From assembly GCF_030269485.1 (NCBI RefSeq), contig NZ_BSTL01000015.1, positions 230,744 to 294,743 of the forward strand: a DNA stretch of 64,000 bases, in the 5' to 3' direction. Source of the stretch: Actinoplanes sp. NBRC 103695 (lineage in GTDB: Bacteria; Actinomycetota; Actinomycetes; Mycobacteriales; Micromonosporaceae). The notes beneath the pieces are model-generated. The model was not told the origin of the DNA, made no database searches, and was given only the letters and a program-made list of their open reading frames with translations. The translations under genes were made by a program, and so were the position numbers. The first letter of the stretch is position 1. Each line of letters starts with the position of its first letter. Below, piece after piece: positions 53,583 through 62,310 of this stretch.

Positions 53583-54922
53583 CCCGCCGCTCCCAGGATC
53601 TCGTTGACCTGCTTCTCGGCATCGGCCAGCAGCCGGTCGACGTCGGCGTTCCGGTCGGTCAGCACCTTCTGCATCGGCACGTCGAGGACCGCGTAGAGCT
53701 GCTGGGCCAGCGGCGGCTCCAGCTTGAGCGGGATCTGCTCGACCGCGGCCGCGAACGGCGCGAAGTTCTCGGCCGGCACGTTCCCGAACTGCTGCCGGGC
53801 GGCGGCCAGCTGCTTGTCCGGCTCGGACCCGGCCACCCAGAGGTTGGGCTGCGGGAGGCCGACCGGCTCCTTGTTCGTCTTGGCGCGCTGCGTGGTCTCG
53901 GTGATCCGCGCCGGGTCGAGGTTCTTGAAGTTGAGCCAGGCGAGCCCGGCCTTGATCTTCGCGGGGCTGAGCCCCGCCTTGAACAGGTAGCCGTCGCCGC
54001 CGCCCAGGGTCGCCCGGCCGTCGGGCATCGGGCCCAGCCCGTACGTGGCGAATGTGCCCTTGAACTGGTTGACGATGTTCACGATGTCGCTTCCGGTGCC
54101 CAGGTACATCCCGAGTTTGCCGCCACCCATCAGGCGCAGCAGGTCGGAGTACTCCAGGAGCTGCCGCTCGCCCATCGACCTGTCGGTCCAGCGCAGGTCC
54201 TTGAGCTGCTGGAGCACCTGGCGGCCCACGGGGCTGTTGAAGGCGGCCTTCCAGGTCTCGCCTTCCCGCACGGCCACGTCACCGCCGAGCGAGTATGCCT
54301 CCGCGGTGAAGTGCCAGCCGCCGGTGTTGGACTTGCTGTAGTCGCCGTAGCCGGCCACGCCGCCGCCCAGGGCGGTCAGCCTGGTGGCCGCCGCGCGGAC
54401 CTCGGCCCAGGTCCGGGGCGGGTTGACCGGATCGAGGCCGGCCCGCTTGAACAGCTCGCGGTTGTAGACCAGGCCCATCGTGTAGTTCTGCGACGGCAGG
54501 CCGTAGACCTTGCCGGTCTCGTCGGAGAAGATCCGCATCAGCTCGGGACGGATGTCCGTCACCGCCGGGACGTCGCCGAGGTACTTGCTGATGTCGGCGA
54601 CCTGCCGCTTGCGGATCAGCGCCTGCGGGTCGGTGAAGTAGACGTAGAAGACGTCCTCGAGCTGGCCGCCGGCCAGTTTCGCGGAGAACGTCTGCGGGTC
54701 CATCATGCCCTCGCGGGCGTCGACGGTGATGTGCGGGAACTTCGCCTGGAACGCCTGGACGTCCTTCTGGAAGTTCGCCCGGTTGACCGGGTCGGTGTCC
54801 GGCGGCAGGCCGTTGACCACGATCGTCACCGGGCCGTTGCCGGCCTGCCCTTCGTCTGGTTCGGAACACGCGCCGGCCACGAGCAGGGTGGCGGTCGCGC
54901 TGAGGAACAAGCGTCGTCGCAT
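53579..54922 (-). CDS. sugar ABC transporter substrate-binding lipoprotein
   Basis: This 447-aa family 1 solute-binding protein carries an N-terminal lipoprotein signal (MRRRLFLSATATLLVAGAC, Cys19, a slightly atypical lipobox). The mature domain has the hallmarks of the maltose/multiple-sugar class: NFQKDVQAFQAKFP, YGLPSQNYTMGLVYN and GGGKLGMYLGTGSD. It is the first gene of the operon with GH87, GH13 and LacI. No permease genes (MalF/MalG type) are in the window, so the transporter membrane part must be elsewhere. Confidence 0.9.
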   Translation of the reverse strand: MRRRLFLSATATLLVAGACSEPDEGQAGNGPVTIVVNGLPPDTDPVNRANFQKDVQAFQAKFPHITVDAREGMMDPQTFSAKLAGGQLEDVFYVYFTDPQALIRKRQVADISKYLGDVPAVTDIRPELMRIFSDETGKVYGLPSQNYTMGLVYNRELFKRAGLDPVNPPRTWAEVRAAATRLTALGGGVAGYGDYSKSNTGGWHFTAEAYSLGGDVAVREGETWKAAFNSPVGRQVLQQLKDLRWTDRSMGERQLLEYSDLLRLMGGGKLGMYLGTGSDIVNIVNQFKGTFATYGLGPMPDGRATLGGGDGYLFKAGLSPAKIKAGLAWLNFKNLDPARITETTQRAKTNKEPVGLPQPNLWVAGSEPDKQLAAARQQFGNVPAENFAPFAAAVEQIPLKLEPPLAQQLYAVLDVPMQKVLTDRNADVDRLLADAEKQVNEILGAAG

Positions 54923-55008
54923 GAGGGGAGTCCCTCCATCGGAGCGTTCGGTGGAAGCGCTGCGCAGGCCGATGTTAAGACCGTCGATGTGACGAAGTCC
55001 ATAGTTTT

Positions 55009-55027
55009 ATGCAATTTTTCGGTGCAT
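55009..55027 (-). promoter_or_regulatory. candidate LacI operator upstream of the alpha-glucan operon
   Basis: A 19-bp site, ATGCAATTTTTCGGTGCAT, has inverted arms ATGCA and TGCAT and lies 87 bases before the binding-protein start. It resembles the TTGCA-type palindrome upstream of the adjacent lacI gene. Confidence 0.45.
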
Positions 55028-55032
55028 CACTG

Positions 55033-56013
55033 TCATTTGATTTGCACAGGACTGCAACTTCCGCGTACGACGAGCTCCGCGTCGAACGTGATCTCATCCG
55101 TGACCAGCAGCCGTCCGTCCAACTGGGCGAGCAGCGAGGACACTGCCGCCGCGGCCATCTCACGGACCGGCTGACGCATCGTGGTCAGCGGCGGATCGGT
55201 CACACCCATGAACGCCGAGTCGTCGAACCCGATCACCGAGACATCCGCGGGCACCCGGAGTCCCTTGCGCCGGACCGCGCGCACCGCACCCAGCGCGAGC
55301 GCGTCGCTGGCACAGACGATGCCGGTGACCTCGCGGTCCAGCAGCCGGCCCGCCGCCGCCCGGCCGCCCTCGACGCTGAAGACGGTGTGCTCGACGAGTT
55401 CGGCGTCGCCGCCCTGGAAGCCGGTCAGCTTGCGCATCGACGGCTGATGCCCCCACGGGCCCAGGATCAGACCGATCCGCTCGTGACCCAGACCGGTCAG
55501 GTGCCGCACCGCGTCCCGCACCGCCGCCGCGTCGTCGATGCTGACCTGAGGCACGCCCAGGTTCTCGTCGGCGGCGTTGATCAGCACCATCGGCAGCTTG
55601 CGCTCGGTGAGCTGCCGGACCTGCTCCGGGCCGGCGTCGGCGAAGCTGCCGCCCACGAAGACGATGCCGCCGACCTGGCTGCGCAGCAGCATCTGCACGT
55701 AGTGCGCCTCGGACACCCCGTCGGAGGTGCGGGTGCACAGCACCGGGATCAGGCCACGCTGGACCAGCGACACCGCGATCACGTCGGCGAACGCCGGGAA
55801 GACCGGGTTGGACAGGTCGGGCAGGACCAGGCCGACCAGCCGGGCCCGCTCGCCGCGCACCGGCCGCGGCCGTGGGAACCCGAAGACGTCCAGCGCGGTC
55901 AGCACGGTGTCACGGGTGGCCTGCGCGACGCCCGGCTTGTCGTGCAGCACCCGGCTGACGGTCGCCTCCGACACCCCCGCGTACGCGGCCACCGCCGCGA
56001 GCCTGCTCGTCAC
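55033..56013 (-). CDS. LacI-family regulator upstream of the alpha-glucan operon
   Basis: This 326-aa regulator has helix-turn-helix residues 5-25 (AAVAAYAGVSEATVSRVLHD) and hinge, then the sugar-binding domain with DLSNPVFPAFADVI and GFDDSAFMGVTDPP. The gene is upstream of and in the same direction as the binding-protein gene, separated by 110 bases that contain an operator-like site. TAGCGT lies 7 bases before GTG 56013, so it is probably leaderless. A near-perfect palindrome covers its -35 region, indicating autoregulation. Confidence 0.92.
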   Translation of the reverse strand: MTSRLAAVAAYAGVSEATVSRVLHDKPGVAQATRDTVLTALDVFGFPRPRPVRGERARLVGLVLPDLSNPVFPAFADVIAVSLVQRGLIPVLCTRTSDGVSEAHYVQMLLRSQVGGIVFVGGSFADAGPEQVRQLTERKLPMVLINAADENLGVPQVSIDDAAAVRDAVRHLTGLGHERIGLILGPWGHQPSMRKLTGFQGGDAELVEHTVFSVEGGRAAAGRLLDREVTGIVCASDALALGAVRAVRRKGLRVPADVSVIGFDDSAFMGVTDPPLTTMRQPVREMAAAAVSSLLAQLDGRLLVTDEITFDAELVVRGSCSPVQIK

Positions 56014-56020
56014 CAGCTAC

Positions 56021-56059
56021 ACGCTACGCGTCATGCAAATCCTTGCAAGAGTCGTGCAA
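56021..56059 (-). promoter_or_regulatory. lacI promoter with TTGCA-type operator
   Basis: The -10 element TAGCGT (56026-56021, minus strand) ends 7 bases before the GTG. The 17-bp palindrome TTGCAAGAGTCGTGCAA (56043-56059, one mismatch between arms) covers the -35 position, and another TGCAA lies at 56034-56038. Confidence 0.55.
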
Positions 56060-56065
56060 ACGAGG

Positions 56066-57013
56066 TCAGCCAGCGTTGGCGTACGAGTGCAGGCCCTCGA
56101 AGAACAGGTTCACGCCGAACAGGTTCATCAGCATCGTGGCGAAGCCGATCAGCGCGATCCACGTGGCCGTCGTGCGCTTGACGCTCGGGGTGGCGCGGGC
56201 ATGCAGGTACCCGGCGTAGACGATCCAGGAGATGAACGCCCAGACCTCCTTCGGATCCCAGCCCCAGTAACGGCCCCAGGACGCCTCGGCCCACAGCGGA
56301 CCGGCGATCAGGGCGCCGAACGTGAACAGCGGGAACGCGAACGCGTGCAGCCGGAACGTCAGCCGCTCCAGCGTCTCGGCGGCCGGCACGTGCTTGCCCA
56401 GCGGGTACGGGAAGCGGGTCTTGCCCTGGTCGTACCCGGCCTTGATCAGGAAGAGGGTGGCCGGGACCGCGCCGAAGAGCAGAATGCCCGAGGCCAGGAT
56501 GATCGTCGAGACGTGGATGACGTACCAGTACGAGTTCAGCGCAGGGACCAGCGGGCCGACCGGGGTGTACGCGATCAGCCCGTTCGCCCCGAGCAGCACG
56601 ACCATGCTGAGCGCCACGAACAGGCCGAGGTGCCGGATGGCGGGTTTGCGGCTGAGCACGCCGAGCCACACCGCGGAGCCGACGAACGACACCGACAGGG
56701 TGAACTCGTACATGTTGCCCCAGGGCATCCGGTCGGCCGCGACCGAGCGCGTGACCAGGGTGCCCAGGTGAAGCAGGAGCGCCAGCACGTTGAGGCCGAC
56801 GCCGATCTTGCCGACCAGGTCGCCGCGATGCCGGGGAGCCTCGACAACGACCGGCTCGATCGTCGGCGGTCCGCCGGCGCCCACCAGCTCGCGCGTCGCC
56901 GCCCGGCCGATGTGGCTGCGGTTGCCGAACGCGTACTCGGCGGCGTAGCACACCATCGCGGCCAGGTAGGCCAGCACGGTGATCGCCATCAACTGGTTGG
57001 ACAACTCCGCCAT
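56066..57013 (-). CDS. ccsA: cytochrome c biogenesis protein CcsA (heme-handling)
   Basis: This system II cytochrome c maturation protein moves heme across the membrane and, with ResB, ligates it to apocytochromes. The 315-aa protein has about eight membrane helices and the WWD-type heme-binding loop WGRYWGWDPKEVWAFISW (residues 240-260). Conserved histidines occur in YVIHVST and AGYLHAR. ATG 57013 shares one base with the resB stop; a GTG one codon earlier is possible. In some nomenclatures this protein is called CcsB. Confidence 0.92.
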   Translation of the reverse strand: MAELSNQLMAITVLAYLAAMVCYAAEYAFGNRSHIGRAATRELVGAGGPPTIEPVVVEAPRHRGDLVGKIGVGLNVLALLLHLGTLVTRSVAADRMPWGNMYEFTLSVSFVGSAVWLGVLSRKPAIRHLGLFVALSMVVLLGANGLIAYTPVGPLVPALNSYWYVIHVSTIILASGILLFGAVPATLFLIKAGYDQGKTRFPYPLGKHVPAAETLERLTFRLHAFAFPLFTFGALIAGPLWAEASWGRYWGWDPKEVWAFISWIVYAGYLHARATPSVKRTTATWIALIGFATMLMNLFGVNLFFEGLHSYANAG

Positions 57014-58737
57014 CACGCGGTCCCCTCGTCACCCCTGGCCGCGGCCACCACATCACGGAACTCTTCGTCGAAGCCCGGATAGTCGGTGCGCGGCAGGCCA
57101 CCGGCCTCCATCACGGTACGCCCGCCCCGGGCGCCGTCTCCCGCGAGGGGCGAAACGCCGTCAGCCTCAGCGGGCGAGATGCCGTCAGCCTCCGCGGGCG
57201 ACATGCCATCAGCCTCGGCGGGCGAAACGCCATCAGCCTTGGCGGGCGAGAGGCGGAAGAAGATCCGCCGGCGGCGGCCGAACAGCGACGCCATCAGCCC
57301 CAGCAGCCCGAGCACCGCGCCGACGAGCACCAGGGACTGGGTCGGGTCGTGCCGCACGGCCAGCGTGACGAACGGCTGCGTGCCGAGGAACTCCAGCTTG
57401 GTCCCGTCGTCCAGGGTCCACGCCTGGCCCGGCCTCAGCTCGTGCGGCCGGCCGCTGTCGGTGCCGCTGACCTGCTTGAGCTTGCCGCTGGCGATCTGGC
57501 CGCGATTCAGCGAGTAGACCGAGCCGGGGATGCCCGCGTCCACCCCGAGATTCCCCCGGTACGCGGTCAGGAACAGCACCGGGTTGCGTTCGGCCGGGAA
57601 CACCGACGCGGGCCGGCCGTCCGTGGACGCGGTCGGCAGGTAGATGCCCTCGAAGCCGACCTGCAGGTCCTCGCCCCGCTTGTTCGTCTTCGGGTCGATG
57701 TTGACGTCCGGGAACATCACGGCGCCCTCGCTGGTCAGCATGCCGGCCTTGTCGGGCAGGAACGGCACCGCCTTGGTCTGCTGCTTGCCGAACCGGTCGG
57801 TGTAGCGCAGCATCGGCGCGTACCCGTGGCCGATCAGGCTGACCGCGGCGCTGGAGAGCCGCAGCGGGTTGTTGACCCAGAAGGTCCGGCTGCTCTCCTT
57901 GCCGTCCTCGTCGACCAGCACCTGGGCGCGGAACGACTTCGGCTGCCCGGTCTCCTGGAACGTCGCCCGGAAATCGGTCAGCTCCAGACAGAATGGCGGC
58001 AGGTCGCCCGGCCCGACGCGCGCGCCCAGCGACGAGTCGTCGTACTGCGTCACCGCGTTGCAGAAACCGCGGTCGGCGCCTTTCACCAGGATGCGGTTGC
58101 CGTGCCAGCCGTACCACGCGCCGAAGCCCACGCCGACCAGCACGGCCAGCAGCGCGCAGTGGAACAGCAGGTTGCCGGTCTCCTTGAGGTAGCCCTTCTC
58201 CGCGCCGACCGTCCACCCGCCGTTGTCGTCCTGGCGCACCCGGGCACGCCAGCGCCGCTTGCGCAGGGTCGCGGCGACGCTCGCCGCGACGGCCGCGGGC
58301 TCCCCGGTGGTTTCCGTCGCTGCCGCGTGCTGCGGCAGGCGGTCCAAGCGCTTCGGAGCGTCCGGGGGTACGGAGCGCAGCGCGCGCACGTGTTCGACCA
58401 GCCGCGGCGCCACGCATCCGACCAGCGAGGTGAACAGCAGCAGGTAGACGGCGGCGAACCAGACCGACGCGTACACGTCGAACATGCCCAGCCTGTCCAG
58501 CGTGGGCGCGAGGTCGGGGTGCGCGGCGAAGTAGCCGGCGACCCGTTCGGCGTTCACCGAGCGCTGCGGCAGGACCGAGCCCGGGATCGCCGCGATCGCG
58601 AGCAGGAACAGCAGCACCAGCGCGGTCCGCATGCTGGTCAGCTGGCGCCAGGAGTTGCGCAGGAACGCCCACACCGGGTTGGCCGGCCGCCGGGGTGGCG
58701 GTGCGGCGGCGGCGGTCCGTTCCTGCACGACGGTCAC
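57013..58737 (-). CDS. resB: cytochrome c biogenesis protein ResB (Ccs1)
   Basis: ResB is the partner of CcsA in apocytochrome binding and heme ligation. The 574-aa protein has three N-terminal helices, a large extracytoplasmic domain (residues 225-480) and a final helix LVLVGAVLGLLGLMASLF before a cytoplasmic tail. The conserved GSVLPQR follows helix 1 and GNLLFHCALLAVLVG is helix 3. The tail carries four or five SPAEADG-type 8-aa repeats. The GTG start overlaps the ccdA stop. Confidence 0.92.
   Translation of the reverse strand: MTVVQERTAAAAPPPRRPANPVWAFLRNSWRQLTSMRTALVLLFLLAIAAIPGSVLPQRSVNAERVAGYFAAHPDLAPTLDRLGMFDVYASVWFAAVYLLLFTSLVGCVAPRLVEHVRALRSVPPDAPKRLDRLPQHAAATETTGEPAAVAASVAATLRKRRWRARVRQDDNGGWTVGAEKGYLKETGNLLFHCALLAVLVGVGFGAWYGWHGNRILVKGADRGFCNAVTQYDDSSLGARVGPGDLPPFCLELTDFRATFQETGQPKSFRAQVLVDEDGKESSRTFWVNNPLRLSSAAVSLIGHGYAPMLRYTDRFGKQQTKAVPFLPDKAGMLTSEGAVMFPDVNIDPKTNKRGEDLQVGFEGIYLPTASTDGRPASVFPAERNPVLFLTAYRGNLGVDAGIPGSVYSLNRGQIASGKLKQVSGTDSGRPHELRPGQAWTLDDGTKLEFLGTQPFVTLAVRHDPTQSLVLVGAVLGLLGLMASLFGRRRRIFFRLSPAKADGVSPAEADGMSPAEADGISPAEADGVSPLAGDGARGGRTVMEAGGLPRTDYPGFDEEFRDVVAAARGDEGTA
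57155..57250 (-). repeat. 24-bp repeats in the ResB cytoplasmic tail
   Basis: About four units of 24 bp encode SPAEADGV or close variants. Third-position differences exist between copies. Edges are approximate. Confidence 0.75.
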
Positions 58738-59537
58738 AGCAGCGTTCCGGCGTCGAAGTTGAAGGTGGTGAGCAACCAGATCAGGAAGCCGTTCCAGCCG
58801 CCGGTGACCAGCGCCAGCCCGACCAGGATGAGCAGGCCGCCGCCGATCCGGGTGACCCAGCGGCTGTTCCGGCGCACCGCCCGGAAGACCCCGATGAGCT
58901 TGCGGAAGAAGAGCCCGAACAGCACGAACGGCACGCCCAGCCCGAGGCTGTAGGCCAGCGCGAGCACCAGGGCCCGGTCGGTCTGCCCGGTCGTGGTGGC
59001 CAGGCCCATCACCGCGCCCAGGGTCGGTCCGGTGCAGGGCATCCAGGAGAGGCCGAAGATGGCGCCGAAGATCGGGGCGCCGGCCAGGCCCGCGTTGGGC
59101 AGCTTGTGGATCCGGAACTCGCGCTGCATGCCCGGGATCACCCCGAGGAACGCCAGCCCGAGCACGATGATCAGCACGCCGAGGACGACCTCGAGCTCGC
59201 GCTTGTGCTGCAGCGCGGTGCCGATGTTCGCGGCCAGGGTGGCGAGCAGGGCGAAGACCACGGAGAAGCCGAGGACGAAGAGGCTGGTCCCGGCCAGCAC
59301 CCTTCCCCTCGTACGCACCGGGGTGGCAACCGCGACCGACCCCTCACCCTGCGCCGACTCGCGGTCTTTGGTCTCCTCCAGGTCGGAACCGGCCAGACCG
59401 GTCACATAGGACAGATAACCCGGCATCAGCGGCAGGACGCACGGCGACAGGAAGGAGACCAGCCCGGCGATCGCGGCCACGGCGATCGCCAGCAGCAGCG
59501 GGCCGCTGTCGGCGATGCCGGCGAAGGTCTCACCCAT
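58734..59537 (-). CDS. ccdA: cytochrome c biogenesis protein CcdA
   Basis: CcdA passes reducing equivalents from cytoplasmic thioredoxin to ResA. The 267-aa protein has six or seven helices. The two redox cysteines lie in SFLSPCVLPLMPGYLSY (helix 1) and SWMPCTGPTLGA (helix 4). A polar insert of about 30 residues (EETKDRESAQGEGS) follows helix 1. The start shares bases with the resA stop (TGATG), and the end overlaps resB by 4 bases. Confidence 0.95.
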   Translation of the reverse strand: MGETFAGIADSGPLLLAIAVAAIAGLVSFLSPCVLPLMPGYLSYVTGLAGSDLEETKDRESAQGEGSVAVATPVRTRGRVLAGTSLFVLGFSVVFALLATLAANIGTALQHKRELEVVLGVLIIVLGLAFLGVIPGMQREFRIHKLPNAGLAGAPIFGAIFGLSWMPCTGPTLGAVMGLATTTGQTDRALVLALAYSLGLGVPFVLFGLFFRKLIGVFRAVRRNSRWVTRIGGGLLILVGLALVTGGWNGFLIWLLTTFNFDAGTLL

Positions 59538-60091
59538 CAGGGCGTCCTCTCGGCGGCGACCCGCTCGACCAGCGGCTGAAGCTCGGACAGCACGGTGGCC
59601 CGGCGCAGCGCCACGGCTATCCGGCCCTGCCGGTCCAGGATCAGCGTCTGCGGGGTGCTCACCTGGTTGACGTCGAACTTCAGCGCGACCTTGCCGTCCG
59701 GGTCGAAGACGCTCGGATAGGTGACCCGGCCGCGCTCGAACTCCTTGGCCGCGTCCCGGTCGTCGCGCGAGTTGACCCCGATGAACGTGACGCCCTTGGC
59801 CTTGGTCGCCTGGAACGCGTTCTCCAGGTCGTCCGCCTCGGCCCGGCAGGGGTTGCACCACGAACCCCAGAAGTTGACCACCACGACCTTGCCGCGGTCG
59901 GCCGCCACGTCGTAGGTGCCGCCGTCCAGCAGCTCGCCCGTCACGTCACTGACCTGCGGACGCTTGTCCGGGGCGCACTCGATCACGCCCTTGGTGGTGA
60001 CGCAGTCCGCCTCCCAGCTGTCGCTGCCGCACCCCGCCAGCGCGCCCCCTGCCAGAGCAGTGGTGGCGAACAGCGCGACGAGCCGGCGCAT
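59537..60091 (-). CDS. resA: thiol-disulfide oxidoreductase ResA/TlpA-like lipoprotein
   Basis: ResA keeps the CxxCH cysteines of apocytochrome c reduced outside the membrane. The 184-aa protein has a lipoprotein signal (ALAGGALAGC, Cys21) and a thioredoxin fold with the active site WGSWCNPCRAE and cis-Pro loop VSTPQTL. Extra cysteines at DCVTTKGVIEC precede the fold and are unusual; they may form a structural disulfide. ATG 60091 is chosen because it gives a complete signal peptide; the frame upstream is open. Confidence 0.92.
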   Translation of the reverse strand: MRRLVALFATTALAGGALAGCGSDSWEADCVTTKGVIECAPDKRPQVSDVTGELLDGGTYDVAADRGKVVVVNFWGSWCNPCRAEADDLENAFQATKAKGVTFIGVNSRDDRDAAKEFERGRVTYPSVFDPDGKVALKFDVNQVSTPQTLILDRQGRIAVALRRATVLSELQPLVERVAAERTP

Positions 60092-60183
60092 GGTCAAACT
60101 GAGCTTGCCTTTCGCATGCCCTTCTGGCCCTCGCCTGCGAGGCCGTTCGCAGGCGGCGGGTCGCTGCCGCTCGGTGCAGGCGG

Positions 60184-60837
60184 TCATGCGCCTTTGGCCG
60201 TCCGGGCGCCCGGGGACATCGCGACCAGATGCGCGGCAGGCTCGGAGTAATCGATGCCGACGACCCGGGCGCCCTCGAACCGGAACGAGGTCAGGCTGGC
60301 CAGGCCGCACTGGCGGCGACGCGGGTCGTGCCACAGGCGCTTGCGTTCCACGTAGCGTCGCAGCGTCCAGATCGGCAGCTGATGCGAGACCACGACCGCC
60401 TCATGCCCCTCGGCCGCCAGCCGCGCCGCCTGCACCGCCTCGAACATCCGCTGGGCGATCGCCAGGTACGCCTCGCCCCAGGACGGGGTGATCGGGTCGC
60501 GCAGCACCCACCAGTTGCGCGGATCGCGGAACGAGCCGTCGCCCGGCCCCACACCCTTGCCCTCGAAGTAGTTGGCGCTCTCGATCAGCCGCACATCGGT
60601 CGTGATGTCCAGCTTGTACTGAGCGGCGAACGGCTCCGCGGTCTCCTGCGCGCGCTCCAGCGGACTCGCCACCAGATGCGTCACGTCCCGGTCCTTGAGC
60701 ACGTCGGCGGCCGCCTTGGCCATCTGCACGCCGAGCTCCGAGAGGTGGAAGCCGGGCAGCCGCCCGTACAGAACCTTGGTGGGGTTGTACACCTCACCGT
60801 GGCGCAGCACATGGACGACGGTGGTGCTCTCGCTCAT
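60184..60837 (-). CDS. histidine phosphatase (phosphoglycerate mutase-like) protein
   Basis: This 217-aa member of the histidine phosphatase superfamily has the catalytic LRHGEVYNP motif at residues 11-19 and the second active-site His in VVSHQLPIW. Actinobacteria often have this gene between hemL and resA; its substrate has not been established. ATG 60837 overlaps the hemL stop (ATGA). A 92-base gap precedes resA, but no terminator is visible and co-transcription is likely. Confidence 0.88.
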   Translation of the reverse strand: MSESTTVVHVLRHGEVYNPTKVLYGRLPGFHLSELGVQMAKAAADVLKDRDVTHLVASPLERAQETAEPFAAQYKLDITTDVRLIESANYFEGKGVGPGDGSFRDPRNWWVLRDPITPSWGEAYLAIAQRMFEAVQAARLAAEGHEAVVVSHQLPIWTLRRYVERKRLWHDPRRRQCGLASLTSFRFEGARVVGIDYSEPAAHLVAMSPGARTAKGA

Positions 60838-62186
60838 CGGCTCTCCCCCATGGCGGCCGCCGCGGCCCGGGCGGCATGCGGCAGAGCCTCGGCGATCGTC
60901 TCCAGCGCGGGCTCGTCCAGCGCCACCGACACGAACCACGACTCGAACGCGCTCGGCGGCAGGTAGACGCCACGCGACAACATCGCGTGGAAGAACGCCT
61001 TGAACGCCCCCGCGTCCTGCGCTTTCGCCGACTCGTAATCGCGCACGTCGGCATCGGTGAAGAAGACCGAGAACATGTTTCCCGCGTACGACAGCCGGTG
61101 CGGCACGCCCGCGGTGGTGAGCGCATCGGACGCCATCGCGCCGACCGTCTCCGACAGCTCGTCCAGGCGCTGGTAGACGGCGTCGTCGGCGAGCCGCAGC
61201 GAGGCCAGGCCGGCGGCGCACGCCAGCGGGTTACCGGAGAGCGTGCCGGCCTGGTAGACCGGGCCCTCCGGAGCCAGCCGGGACATGATCTCGGACCGGC
61301 CGCCGAACGCCGCCGCGGGCAGGCCGCCGCCCATCACCTTCCCGTACGTGTACAGGTCGGCGCCGGCCGGATCGAGGCCCTCCCAGCCGGCCCGGGAGAC
61401 GCGGAAGCCGGTCATCACCTCGTCGATGATCAGCAGGGCGCCGTGCGCGTGAGCAATCTCGGCGAGCCGCTGGTTGAAACCGTCGCGCGGGGCGACCACG
61501 CCCATGTTGCCGGCGGCCGCCTCGGTGATCACCGCGGCGATCTCGCCGCCCTGTGCCTGGAAGGTTTTTTCCAGCGCGGCGACGTCGTTGTAGGGCAGGA
61601 CGATGGTGTCGCTCGCCGACGCACCGGTCACTCCGGGCGAATCGGGCAGGCCCAGGGTGGCGACGCCGGACCCGGCCGCGACCAGGAGCGCGTCCACGTG
61701 GCCGTGGTAGCAACCGGCGAACTTCACGACCTTCGAGCGCCCGGTGAAGCCCCGCGCCAGCCGGATGGCCGTCATCGTGGCCTCGGTGCCCGAGTTGACC
61801 AGGCGCACCTCGTCGATCGGCGTGCGGGCGACGATCTCCGCCGCCAGCTCGACCTCGCCCGCTGTCGGCGTACCGAAGCTGGTGCCCTTGGCGGCAGCGG
61901 CCTGGACCGCCGCGACCACCTCGGGATGTGCGTGGCCGTGGATCAGCGGTCCCCACGAGCAGACCAGGTCGACGTAGCGCCGGCCATCGGCGTCGGTCAG
62001 CCACGCGCCGGCGCCCTCGGCCATGAATCGGGGCGTGCCGCCGACCGCCCGGAACGCACGCACGGGTGAATTGACCCCGCCCGGCACGATGGCGCGGGCG
62101 CGGTCGAACAGGGCCTGGGAAGCCGGTGCGTCCTCCGGGTAGGGGAACGACTCGGCGCGGTATGAGGTGGTCACAGCGTCATCCAT
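60834..62186 (-). CDS. hemL: glutamate-1-semialdehyde 2,1-aminomutase
   Basis: HemL converts glutamate-1-semialdehyde to 5-aminolevulinate, the heme precursor in the C5 pathway. The 450-aa PLP enzyme has its Schiff-base lysine at Lys283 (TYGKVMGGGLP), the conserved RAFRAVGG near the N terminus and IIDEVMTGFRV. The N terminus is set at ATG 62186 (MDDAVTTSY). It heads an operon with the phosphatase, resA, ccdA, resB and ccsA, which couples heme supply with cytochrome c assembly. Confidence 0.95.
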   Translation of the reverse strand: MDDAVTTSYRAESFPYPEDAPASQALFDRARAIVPGGVNSPVRAFRAVGGTPRFMAEGAGAWLTDADGRRYVDLVCSWGPLIHGHAHPEVVAAVQAAAAKGTSFGTPTAGEVELAAEIVARTPIDEVRLVNSGTEATMTAIRLARGFTGRSKVVKFAGCYHGHVDALLVAAGSGVATLGLPDSPGVTGASASDTIVLPYNDVAALEKTFQAQGGEIAAVITEAAAGNMGVVAPRDGFNQRLAEIAHAHGALLIIDEVMTGFRVSRAGWEGLDPAGADLYTYGKVMGGGLPAAAFGGRSEIMSRLAPEGPVYQAGTLSGNPLACAAGLASLRLADDAVYQRLDELSETVGAMASDALTTAGVPHRLSYAGNMFSVFFTDADVRDYESAKAQDAGAFKAFFHAMLSRGVYLPPSAFESWFVSVALDEPALETIAEALPHAARAAAAAMGESR

Positions 62187-62229
62187 TCTGGCAGCGGGGT
62201 CCGGCAGAAGTGGCAAGAGGGTTGTTCAT

Positions 62230-62244
62230 GTCACCTTCGGTGAC
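62230..62244. promoter_or_regulatory. short perfect inverted repeat in the hemL/STAS intergenic region
   Basis: GTCACC and GGTGAC flank a 3-base TTC loop. It lies 44 bases upstream of the hemL ATG and could be an operator or a leader hairpin. Confidence 0.3.
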
Positions 62245-62297
62245 CCCGAGCCAACCTGCCGAGCGGCTCTCAACAGGAAGGAAGCCGCCGCCCGCGA

Positions 62298-62303
62298 TAG
62301 GGT
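62298..62303 (+). promoter_or_regulatory. putative leaderless -10 element of the STAS gene
   Basis: TAGGGT ends 7 bases before GTG 62311. The same bases could be read as a weak ribosome-binding site (AGGGTG), so the two interpretations compete. Confidence 0.4.
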
Positions 62304-62310
62304 GAAACCT

